Shown: positions 1 to 8,285 of the stretch, one piece after another
Layout: the number at the start of each line of letters is the position of its first letter
Numbering within the stretch: position 1 is the first letter of the stretch
Assembly: GCA_001586965.3 (NCBI GenBank)
Contig: LUCW03000735.1
Coordinates: 1-27,500 of the forward strand
Length of the DNA: 27,500 nt
Direction: 5' to 3'
Source of the DNA: Sphaeroforma sirkka
Lineage: Eukaryota; Opisthokonta; Ichthyosporea; Ichthyophonida
The notes under the pieces: model-generated
What the model was told of the DNA's origin: nothing
The model's database searches: none
Seen by the model: only the letters and a program-made list of their open reading frames with translations
Made by a program: the position numbers and the translations under genes

Positions 1-17
1 GATGGATAGATAGATAG

Positions 18-65
<48 letters not shown>

Positions 66-113
66 CATGTGTATGCATGCTTGCATGCATGCATGTATGT
101 ATGTATGTATATG

Positions 114-147
<34 letters not shown>
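1..147. repeat. Compound microsatellite (GATA, AT, GTAT/GCAT)
   Basis: Tandem GATA units are followed by a long AT tract (about 20-56), then GTAT/GCAT-type tetranucleotides, then a second AT tract (about 119-147). Short open frames rich in Met, Tyr, Cys and Ile across this stretch are products of the repeat, not genes. Confidence 0.95.
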
Positions 148-149
<2 letters not shown>

Positions 150-533
150 ACTAGTACAATATTGTCGTATGCAGAGATCACGTTTATTTCCATATATCCA
201 AGCACATTTACGTACATATGTGTGTATACCTACATATATGAATGTTGACCTATAATTTAACTATGGCACGAGTGCTACGGTGACCTACACATACTTGGCT
301 GTGTGTGCAAAGGCTATGCCGAGAAAATTTAATAAGGGACCTATTGCAGTAGAATCTGGTCGGCATCTCATATTACTTCTAAGTGCGTAGTGTAGACTGC
401 TGATAATGATATGCATGCCGCCTATCTTTATTTCAATTTTTCACAGCCCCTTCTGAAATAAAGAACACGGAATTTTTGCACCGAAAATAATAAAAATGTA
501 AAATAGATTTGTGCAAGTTTGAACTCTGAAGTT

Positions 534-621
534 TCTCTCAGCCTCACACTCTCACACTCTCACTCTTTCTCTCTCTTTCTCTCTCACTCTTTAAATATTT
601 ATTACTCTCTCTCTTTCTCAT
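534..621. repeat. CT-rich simple repeat
   Basis: Imperfect (CT)n/(CACTCT)n pyrimidine tract interrupted by TTTAAATATTTATTA. It is followed by a small imperfect palindrome around 620-640 (CTCATCAT...GATGATGAG). Confidence 0.8.
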
Positions 622-960
622 CATGATGGTGATGATGAGAGCTAAATACTATGGAAATAAAATAGAAATACTGTCAGACTCTCTCTTACTCTCTACACTG
701 TCTCTATCTAAATACACTAATACAGTGCGAGAAAGCCAGACAGGAAGAGTAGTTATTTTGGAGGGTCAGATTTTACTTATTTTATTTTTATAAATAGCGC
801 TTGAATGTTGAAATTTACTCCAATAGCTTTTTTAAAGTCTGAAAAGCAGTGGCTACTGGCCAGTAATTGACAAATGATATGCCAGTGATTGTATTTCGCA
901 GTTGCGCCATAGGCCCTTACATACCGCTATATGTACCCGCGTACCGTATGTAGGTTCCGA

Positions 961-986
961 CCCCCCCCCACACACACACACACACC
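961..986. repeat. Poly-C plus (AC)n microsatellite
   Basis: Nine C residues run directly into about eight AC dinucleotides. Confidence 0.9.
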
Positions 987-1628
987 CTCTGAAAGGCTGA
1001 AAGGCCCCGAAGGCGAAGGGGCTAATAAAACATCTGATTTGACGCCAACCAACTTGGAGTAGCTAATGAGCCACTAATTTCATAGAAAACTTCATTTATG
1101 CAAGCCGGCTTCTGACTCTGAGACTCTGAGTTCTCATTTCTCAGTTCTCCTGACTGCTTCTTAATATTTATTATTTATTCGTATGGATATAGAACTTGCT
1201 GACCCTAAACCACTGGTGCCCTGAAACCCCCTGCGGACTTGACGGTTTAAGTTTTGCGCGGGCCAACCGTCCGGACCTATTTAGCGGACTGAACCCTCCG
1301 TATAAGTACGGAAGGTTTCGTTGTCGCAAACTCACTTTACAAATGTAAAACTTGCGAACAACCACATGCTCATGAAGTTTTGGGCTCGATTTGTTTAGAG
1401 ATTCTAAATACTACAATCGGTTAGTAGCAATGAAAACTGACGGAGGCAAGCAGGCACGCAAACGTTTTCGTCGGTTTCAATAGACACTAACGAATGTATT
1501 CGAAACTAGGAGAGATGGAAGTTTTGTACACTTAATTTGGTACGCAATCAGGGATCTTCTAGGAGACATTCCCGATTTGATATCAAACCATTTGGCACTC
1601 TATCAAACCATATTGGCATTTGAGATGT

Positions 1629-2206
1629 TGTCAAACAACGGAGAGGCAAATAGAATCCGATGTTCTTCGTCCGAAGCTCAATCTTCAGCTGGATTGGACG
1701 CAACAGCGATGTCGCGAATGGCATTCGAACATCACACTACACGGCATAATATCTTACACCCTTTACACTGTGGTATTGATATCTTTTCCAAACACCACCC
1801 ATCTAATTTTCAACTTGTACACTCTTCGCCGTACGCGGTGTTATTTGTATGCTTTGGGGTTCATATGGCCGTGTTCTACTTTCCACTCAAATCACTTACT
1901 GAAGAAGACGTCAGGCTATACATGAATTCCCCCGAGATTGGCGGTTTCCAACCAGATGTCGTGTGGGGAGATTTCAACTTCAAAGACCGGAAGTATAGCC
2001 GCGCATCTACAAATCATGGACTACATATGAAAACGATTGAGACTACTCTGCGTAATACGTGGCACTTGGACTACCTCTATGCTGGCGGCTCGACTGGTAC
2101 AAAACATGCGTATCATCGACCTACTACCCCCGCCTCCCTCCAAACTTATAAGCTGACGGACTACGGTATCTGTGGTGACAACACCTTTGGACTCGATCTC
2201 CAGATA
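1629..2206 (+). pseudogene. LINE fragment: EEP (APE-type) endonuclease domain, broken
   Basis: This is the 5' visible part of a non-LTR retrotransposon. The endonuclease/exonuclease/phosphatase signature is clear in one frame: GIDIFSK near 1765-1790, then a GVHMAVFYFP-like strand, then VVWGDFNF with the GDFN core at 1967-1978, then a run ending in LTDYG before the LTR insertion. The N-terminal part (about 1629-1760) appears in another frame, so at least one frameshift is present. In LINEs this domain nicks target DNA to prime reverse transcription. The sequence stops abruptly at 2206, where the LTR element was inserted, and resumes at 8286. No intact start codon or 5' UTR could be identified. 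The exact left boundary is uncertain by tens of bases. Confidence 0.75.
2203..2206. repeat. Target-site duplication GATA, left copy
   Basis: GATA directly precedes the TGTAGAAATA start of the LTR element and is repeated at 8282-8285 right after the 3' LTR end (TTTACA). Four base pairs is short for Ty3/gypsy elements (often 5). The solo LTR of the same family also shows 4 bp, which supports the call. Confidence 0.75.
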
Positions 2207-2250
2207 TGTAGAAATACGGCCTCCGGTCAGTCTAAAATATCAAGATCAAT
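2207..2250 (+). mobile_element. 5' LTR remnant (44 bp) of copy 1
   Basis: These 44 bases match exactly the first 44 bases of the 3' LTR (7687-7730). After 2250 the LTR continues with TGAGATAATA in the intact copy, but here internal gag sequence (ATCCGGAGGG) follows. About 551 bp of LTR, plus the leader and primer-binding site, are therefore missing. The promoter and replication signals went with them. Confidence 0.88.
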
Positions 2251-3484
2251 ATCCGGAGGGAAAAGGAAGTATTGGAACTGTCCGAAAATTTCGGTTTCGC
2301 CATCGATGGAGAAGCCATTCCTGCCAACTAACCCTGGTAATCACGATTTCGGCAATCGCTACACCAGTACCTCGTTAGAGAGTTCCCGCTCTAATCCTGA
2401 GAATGAAGAAGTGAGAACCAGTCATACTCGTCTCAGGCTATTACGCTCTGGTATGCAAGTCCTTGAGGACCGTCTATTGGATGACTCTGACCTTGACGAT
2501 AGGAAAGCGGATAACATTCGCTATCTAATCGATAACAAGAGAAAGGAAATAGACACCATCTTGGCACTAGCAGCCCGTAGCACTGAGCATGAGCTTCGTG
2601 AACACTTAGAACCAAGCTTTATAAAGCAGCTAGGTAACGCGCAGGCTGAGGTCGATTTCTCTACTAATGAGAGTACAGTGGAGACACTGAAGGCCTTCGA
2701 CCAACTTAAGGAGTCTGCTAGCCTTAAGGATAAGCAGATGATGAATGCCTTTATTCATTTCTGTTAGTTAGGTGAATGGCGAACTATCTTGAAGGCCCAT
2801 GAGCCCAACTGAAAAGCCCTACCCTGGCACCAGTTGCGTGATAATATACTTAACACCTTTTTTGAAGATGGACGTGACCGTGAACTTCTAGAGTCTCGCA
2901 AGTTCTTTGCGAACGACACCACTATTCGAGGTGCTCTAGCTCATATGACACATATGAATACTCGGATGGGTGGTCGTACCTATACTGGCGAATATTTATT
3001 AATTTGTCAGATGATGGAGTCTCTGGGAGCTAACCTCTTTAAGAAAGTCAATAATGACATCATCGCCTATGGTGATTTGCGATCTATGCCTTGGTCTGTC
3101 TTTGAGAAGATAGTTCACAAGCATACCAATCCCTCTACTAGAGTACTTAGTACCGCGAGCTACACCCAGCCCACTAAGCGTAACGCAGTAAAGACTAACA
3201 CTGCGCGTGGTACTAAGAAACCTCGCACTACTACTGGAGGGGGTACTGGCTCTACTTCTACCGAACCGAAAGGTGAAAAGAAGGTGAGAGCGCCTTGCAA
3301 GAAGTGTGGTTACAACCTGACAAAACGTAATGGCAAGTGGAATGGTAGACACGACCCTGTTAAGTGTGCACCAGGCAAGCCAGATTTTGGACACTATATG
3401 AAAGAGTGTGCTACTTGCAAGGGTACTAGCGGTTGGCACAAAGTGGATTGCAAGGTCTTACCGGACGTCCAAGATAAGCACTGA
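2251..3484 (+). pseudogene. gag-like region, LTR element copy 1
   Basis: Capsid-like coding sequence, mostly in one frame from about 2330 to 3484, with TAG at 2765 and TGA at 2810 interrupting it. The first 80 bases read better in another frame (REKEVLELSENFGF), which implies a frameshift. The middle is charged and helix-prone. The tail from about 3150 is Lys/Arg/Thr-rich and ends in a Cys/His cluster (3296 onward: CKKCGYN, then further CxxC and HxxxC pairs), in the position of a nucleocapsid zinc region but not a canonical CCHC knuckle. No start codon survives at the deletion junction. The open frame that seems to run from 1577 to 2767 is a chimera of LINE endonuclease, LTR remnant and this gag, and should not be taken as one protein. 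Confidence 0.7.
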
Positions 3485-3493
3485 CAGTACCAT

Positions 3494-4139
3494 ATGTGTG
3501 CACTAGAGCAAGATTATGAGAAAATGTTCAATATAATCCATACCAAAGGAGATGAACGTATCTTTCAAACTGTTTTCGTAGATGGAGAAAAAGTTATGGC
3601 ACTATTTGATCCAGGGGCTGAAGTCTCTGCTATCTCACGCCGAGTAGCCTACGCTACAGATATGGCTGTCCATAACGAAACAACTGATTTAATCTTGGGA
3701 AATGGCAAAGTTACTACTTGCGAACAAGCCATTGACTATGCACACATAATGCTGTCAGATAGAAGAGAAGTGAAGACTCACCTAATCGTTACTGACATGT
3801 CTCAGAAATACGATTTAATTATAGGTATGACTGATCTTCTCAGTTTAGGTATAACACTCACTGGTCTGCCTAATGGGCTAGACCCGAATAAAGATCAGTC
3901 AGATGATAATATGTTAAAGATATCTAAACCTCCGGAAGGTGAAGCAAAGGATATGATTCCGCACTTCACCGATATAATTATGGACTTAATTATACAAAAC
4001 AGGAAGATTGCAATAACTGACTGGTGTATGTTTAAGTTCTCTAATGGGTACGTTAGACTTGACTTGACAAACGTCGACTTCTCTAAGTTAAAGTGTCCTT
4101 CACATAAGTTGGAGACACAAAGACGTTGTCAAAACCTAA
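3494..4139 (+). pseudogene. Retropepsin (aspartic protease) domain of copy 1 pol
   Basis: An open frame starts just after gag's stop (TGA at 3482-3484). The retropepsin core is at 3599-3630 (ALFDPGAEVSAIS), aligned to the family's D-[ST]-G-A active site, but the Ser/Thr is Pro here (codon CCA at 3611), a single-base change from TCA or ACA. The downstream protease motif YDLIIGMTDLL follows near 3810-3840. The frame then continues into the linker toward RT and is lost at about 4125-4143, where the reading shifts. The equivalent linker in copy 2 is clearly related (KEMIPHFT, DFSKLKCP). The DPG core suggests an inactive protease. Confidence 0.75.
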
Positions 4140-4960
4140 ATCGAAGATTGGTTAAAACAGGGTCTAATTGAAATCAATTATGATGCAACCCCAGTTAACT
4201 TAGCTCTCTTAGCGGTCGATCAATATAAATCTGATGGAACGTTTAGTAAAATAAGAGTAGTACTAGACCTGTCGCCAATCAACAAACTAATTCCGCAACA
4301 TAGTTTTCCTTTACCTAAGATAAGCGAGATACTACGCAAAATGGAGGGTGCGACTATCTTTTCCAAGATATACTTAAAAGCTGCATTCCATCAACTACAG
4401 ATATATGAGCCTCATAGGAAATACTTTTCCTTTACTTGGCAAGGTAAGAAGTACCAGTTTAAAGGTGCACCTGAAGGCTTACACATGTTACCTTCTTTCT
4501 TCCAACAAGTTATGATGGAACTATTTGCGGACCTGTCGTATAACGTATCAGTCTATTTAGATGATATAGTTATCTTTACATTTTTTAGGGTTTAGGGTTT
4601 TTAGCACATGAACATGCTAAACTCGTTAATGAAGTCTTAAAGCGACTTAATCATGCTAAACTTTAGATTAACGAAGACAAGTGTTCTTTTGCTAAAGATA
4701 CTATACATTTACTTGGCTACAAAGTATCTGCAGCAGGGGTAGAAATTGATCCTGGCAAGAAACAGTTTCTGTTGGATTTATCAACACCAATTACTGGAAG
4801 AGATGTGAACTCTGTGTGTGGGTTTGTTAACTTCTTCTCGGATTCGGTACCGCATCTTTCTCATTACTTAAAGCCTTTCAGTTACCTAAGGCTGCACAAA
4901 GGACCTTTGGGAAAGCTTTGGACTAAAGAATGTGATGATGCATTTAAACTAGTCAAAAGT
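4140..4960 (+). pseudogene. Reverse transcriptase domain of copy 1, broken
   Basis: Ty3-type RT with recognisable blocks: VVLDLSPINKLIP near 4256-4295, FSKIYLKAAFHQ at 4359-4394, KGAPEGL near 4461, and YLDDIVIF at 4554-4577. The first catalytic Asp of the family (normally in a S-x-I-D-L-K setting) is Tyr, codon TAC at 4371-4373. The YLDD pair survives. Immediately after YLDDIVIF a TTTAGGG-type insertion breaks the frame. Reading resumes in another frame at 4610 (HAKLVNEVLKRL), with a further stop in AAACTTTAG near 4660, and goes on to LLGYKVS and the connection domain. Copy 2 keeps both catalytic positions. Confidence 0.85.
4584..4600 (+). repeat. TTTAGGG (plant-type telomere-like) insertion, two units plus TTT
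   Basis: Two exact TTTAGGG heptamers followed by TTT sit directly after the YLDD motif of RT, between ACATTT and TTAGCACATG. Copy 2 has ordinary coding sequence here (FSKTKEEHQ). Compared with copy 2, roughly 29 bases replace about 12, a net gain near 17, which agrees with the frame change observed downstream. The tract is too short and too internal to be a chromosome end. Confidence 0.7.
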
Positions 4961-5299
4961 AAAGTAATGGACGCACCCATCGTGCAGTACCCTGTGGATA
5001 GTGTCCCATTCCAAGTAGCAACCGACGCTTCAGATCGAGCGGTAGGTGGAGTGCTTTACCAAACGATAAATGGTAAACCGCGCTACATACAATTCTTTAG
5101 CAAGAGTTATAATAAGAGACAACGGAATTACCCTACCGTTAAACAAGAGCTCCTTGCTATAGTTACTGCGCTAAGACAGTTTAAAGACTACCTTTATGGA
5201 AGTTACTTTACTGTCGCCTGTGATCAAAAGTCTCTAACATACTTAAAAGATATGAACCCTGACTCACAGAAATGGTTTAACCTCGCTCAATCACGATGA
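4961..5299 (+). pseudogene. RNase H domain of copy 1, C-terminally deleted
   Basis: The frame resumes with the RT connection and RNase H: QVATDASDRAVGGVL with the first catalytic Asp at 5024, NYPTVKQELLAIV with the Glu, and VACDQKSLTYL with the next Asp. It then jumps at about 5269 from MNPDSQ to KWFNLAQ. Copy 2 has 159 extra bases here (53 codons, 13691-13849), including the last RNase H Asp motif (HNHLPDMLSR). The deletion is in frame. A TGA follows at 5297-5299. Without the final Asp, RNase H activity is not expected. Confidence 0.8.
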
Positions 5300-5810
5300 G
5301 GTCCATTTACTGTTGATATGTTCGCCGCAGAACATAACAAACAGGTTTCTGAATATAGGTCGTTGACTCATCCTAAAGGTGATGCATTTCAGCTTGACTT
5401 ATCAAAGTATAATGCGTGGGCTAACCCACCTTGTCAACTTATCACACAGTTGTTAAATTATGTTAATATTACTAAATCTACCATTACGCTGTGTTGTCCC
5501 TTACGTAACTCCGACCCATGGATACGTGATTTAATTAATATGATTCAAGACGAACCTATTTATGTCGACCGTGAAACCGACACGTTTTAGTATCAGGGAT
5601 CCTATTTTATGAAGAAGACACCTTGGAAACACACCATTGTTTGTCGCATCGGTCCTGCAGGTACCACTAAGTGGAAACCCTCAACCGAATTCTTAGCTAA
5701 ACTAGAGGAATCTAAAAAGAGTTTGAACAAAAGCTCAAGACTCGTACAACACATGCACCCAACAAGATTGCAGTCGAGGTAATGCCGATTGAAACGGCAT
5801 TAGATCGTAA
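5300..5810 (+). pseudogene. NPPW-type (Dam/DIRS-like) domain between RNase H and integrase, copy 1
   Basis: A conserved block follows RNase H: VDMFAAEHNKQ, GDAFQLDL, NAWANPPCQLI (NPPC at 5423-5434), then a strand with CCPLRNSDPW. It resembles the segment in DIRS-type and some protist retroelements with a D-x-FA-x2-N-x-Q and [NF]PP[WF]-x2-L-[IL] pattern, and the [DN]PP[WYF] motif of adenine methyltransferases. Here Trp of NPPW is Cys. A TAG at 5588 interrupts it; reading continues to KKTPWKHTIVCRIG and decays before integrase. Its function is not established; methyltransferase activity is only a resemblance. Confidence 0.6.
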
Positions 5811-5815
5811 AAAAC

Positions 5816-7559
5816 ATGGAACTAGCTAAGGCCATGGATCAAAGACTCAAAACTCTAAGAGAACCTGAAGCTCGCACTCAACTACTTAAAGCGCTGCTTA
5901 AAGAACAGCCAGGAGTTGCGAAACAACTGAAGAAGATACTTCAACAATCCAATGTTGTCAATTATGTATCTCAGGACTCTACCCCTCCTGATACTGAGGT
6001 TGCCCTTTCCAACAGGACTATGGTTCATCCAGCTAGCGTTACGCAGAATCTGACTGACTTAGAGGAGCTCGAAAGTAGAGTTAAAATTATACATAATTTA
6101 ACGCATCAAGCATATGAGCATACTTATAAAATGGCTATTCGTGCAGGGCTTGATCACCCGGCGCTGAAAGAAACCATACGTGAAGTATACCGACGCTGTA
6201 CTGATTGTGAAAAGAACCAGATCAAGCGATACGGTTGGGCACCCCTAAAAAGTGTGACAGAAGACCAACCGATGCGCCGAGTCATAGTCGATTTGGTTAA
6301 ACTCCCGCGATCCAAGCATACTGGCGATGTATATATCTGTCATTTCTTATGTGTGGCTTAGGGCTATAACTTGCTTTACGCAATACCGAACAAACGTCCA
6401 CAAACAGTGGCAGAATTATGCTATCACGTCTTTAATGACTTCGGTTTCCCCCCGAAAACTATGGTCTGATAACGGTAGTGAGTTTTGTACCGACGTAATG
6501 GAGGCACTTATACTCGTATCAGGCATGACCCATAGGCGTGGTGTTCCTTACAAACCTCAAACGCAGGGTGCAAATGAGACACGTCATAGAGAACTTAAGA
6601 AACTCTTGCGTACCGCACTAGACGACGTTGAGGATATGTGGCCTTATCATTTGAAATGGGTTCAGACTCAAATGAATAACTGCATGAATCCTCAAACTGG
6701 AACACTCCCGTTTCACTATTTCTTTGGCCGCTATAGTGAATTACAAGCAACGTTTGATAAAACTGCGCCCGAGAAACACGCTACCCCGTGGCTACAAAAG
6801 ATCGAGCATATGCAGAACGTTGTTTACCCCTGTTTACTCGAGCACAAGAATCGCGTCCTACTTAAAGCGTATGACCGATGGAATAACACTAAGAACATTG
6901 TTCAGTTCAAAGTCGGCGATTGCGTTAACATTATAAATCGAAACGCCAACGTTACCGAACTCTCTTCTAAGACGATAGGACCTTTTGCTATTTCCTACCA
7001 TGATGAGAAGAGTGATACTTACGAAGTGAATAACATTGATGGTACTAGCGCAACCAATCTAGGCACTCACCGTATCCCTACCTCCAAACTCTCATTCGCT
7101 CGCTCATTTGATTCTGATATACCAGTTATGGAGTCACAAGTCAAAGATATAATTGACAAAACATCCGAAGACGGTTACACTTACTACAAGACCCGTTTCA
7201 TGGATGGGACAGTAGCTTGGCTAACCTCCGATGCATTTCGTGAATCTCGCGACTTTCTTCGTATCTTTAATAAGAAATGGAATAAGCGTTTACATAAGAA
7301 CACACGAGATAAACGAAAAGGGTTTCCTCAGGTGACTACAAACCCTGACGGATCTGAAATTCCCTATTTGCCACCTACTTCCTACGTGACTAAACTTTCT
7401 GATCTGCTTACCAACTTTGCAGAAAATTGTTCAAACTTACTTACTAATGAAGTTCAGCCTTTGGCTATTACCTTACCAAATAATAAACGTAAGGCGCCTA
7501 CATCGGAAATGGTTACTGGACCAAATACTAAACGACATAGAGTACAACATGAGTCTTGA
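5816..7559 (+). pseudogene. Integrase with GPF/Y-like and chromo-like C-terminus, copy 1
   Basis: Zinc-binding HHCC part: HNLTHQAYEH near 6092-6120 and RCTDCEKN near 6193. The catalytic core has Asp in RRVIVDLVKLP (about 6275-6305), Asp in SDNGSEF (about 6468-6488) and Glu in GANETRHRELKK (about 6568-6600). TAG at 6359 interrupts the core, and a frameshift near 6462 moves the reading to the frame that stays open to TGA at 7557. Downstream is a GPF/Y-like stretch (KTIGPFAISYHDE, near 6970-7010), then VKDIIDKTSEDGYTYYKTRF (about 7140-7200), which looks like a degenerate chromodomain, and a basic tail ending NNKRKAP...KRHRVQHES. Chromodomain integrases (chromoviruses) direct insertion to heterochromatin; that role is inference here. 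Confidence 0.85.
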
Positions 7560-7686
7560 ACTCTTACATATAGGCACATACTTACTCGATAAGTCATGAC
7601 CGAAACCGTTTTTACTTTGGTTTTCGCTTTACCAACTAGATCGTATCTTAACGTACGTTCGTAGTTCTAAAAGCTACTGGGGACTA
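7560..7686 (+). other. 3' untranslated part of copy 1, upstream of the LTR
   Basis: Short non-coding spacer after integrase. ACCGAAACCGTTTTTACTTT near 7598 is similar to the same position in copy 2 (ATCGAAACCCGTTTCTTTTC near 16143), so the spacer is conserved within the family. A short GGGGA just before the LTR (about 7679-7683) is in the polypurine-tract position. Confidence 0.6.
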
Positions 7687-8281
7687 TGTAGAAATACGGC
7701 CTCCGGTCAGTCTAAAATATCAAGATCAATTGAGATAATACATTGGTTTTTATTTGTATTTTAAATAATTTAATACAAGCTCTTTTTCCAATATTTCCAA
7801 AGTGTCCTAAATTCACTTTGATGGCTCCAATAGCCTGAGTATTTGGTATGACTCATCTATTTGGACCTATTTGAGACATTAGTAGATGTAGGATATTATA
7901 AACTAAATTTTATAATCTCCGAACTACTACTTACAGATTTTGGTCCTCCCGCCAATCTCCAAAATCCAATAAGTCTTTTTCTTTGTTTAACTTTTCTTCA
8001 GATGGAACTTTATTTATATCAGCTAATGTATTAACGTGACTTACGTTATTATGTCTATTTACAAATTAGGCAAGTGGTCATGAACATTTAGTATTTCTAG
8101 TGAAAATTATTCAATAAAGAACAGCTAGAGGTACGCCCTGTGTGATCGAGGATATTTAGGCTCTTAACAAGAGGCAGTCCCGATCATTCTTACACAAGCT
8201 ACCACTGCTAAATCCTAACTGACTAAATTGTATTTTAGTTTAATATAGTTTGAAACCTAGTAATTTCCATCGAAGTTTACA
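7687..8281 (+). mobile_element. 3' LTR of copy 1 (595 bp)
   Basis: Begins TGTAGAAATA and ends TTTACA, so it has the TG...CA ends of LTRs. It is the reverse complement of 10350-10944, with identical length (595 bp) and about nine mismatches by eye, eight of them transitions. An AATAAA polyadenylation-type hexamer lies at 8113-8118. It is followed by the GATA duplication. Confidence 0.93.
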
Positions 8282-8285
8282 GATA
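8282..8285. repeat. Target-site duplication GATA, right copy
   Basis: Partner of 2203-2206. Removing the element and one GATA rejoins the interrupted LINE. Confidence 0.75.

Larger units (their letters stand above)
148..1628. other. Non-coding stretch, no gene recognised
   Basis: No convincing coding frame on either strand. It contains CT-rich low-complexity DNA (about 534-621), a C9 run leading into (AC)n at 961-986, and AT-rich filler. A 64-codon minus-strand open frame near 1171-1365 has no recognisable motif and is probably chance. Confidence 0.7.
2207..8281 (+). mobile_element. Ty3/gypsy-like LTR retrotransposon, copy 1 (defective)
   Basis: The element begins TGTAGAAATACGG, ends GTTTACA, and is flanked by GATA direct repeats. 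Order of parts: 44-bp remnant of the 5' LTR, gag with a Cys/His-rich tail, retropepsin, reverse transcriptase, RNase H, an NPPW-type domain, integrase with zinc-binding and DDE residues, a GPF/Y-like and chromo-like C-terminus, then a 595-bp 3' LTR. RT before integrase places it in the Ty3/gypsy order. It lies inside a LINE. It is inactive: stops in gag (2765, 2810), frame changes, a lost catalytic Asp in RT, a TTTAGGG insertion in RT, loss of the RNase H C-terminus, stops at 5588 and 6359, and loss of most of the 5' LTR. Confidence 0.9.

Noticed and set aside
1171..1365. 64-codon minus-strand open frame
   Set aside because: No motif or neighbour support; expected by chance at this length.
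1577..2767. A single 396-codon protein
   Set aside because: It starts at TTG and runs through LINE endonuclease, 44 bp of LTR and gag remains; it is a junction artefact.
4581..4600. A chromosome end or telomere fusion point
   Set aside because: Only two heptamers, with the same retrotransposon domain continuing on both sides.
5269..5270. Loss of a spliced intron as the cause of the 159-bp difference between the gypsy copies
   Set aside because: The extra segment in copy 2 encodes canonical RNase H residues and has no GT..AG ends at the junction.
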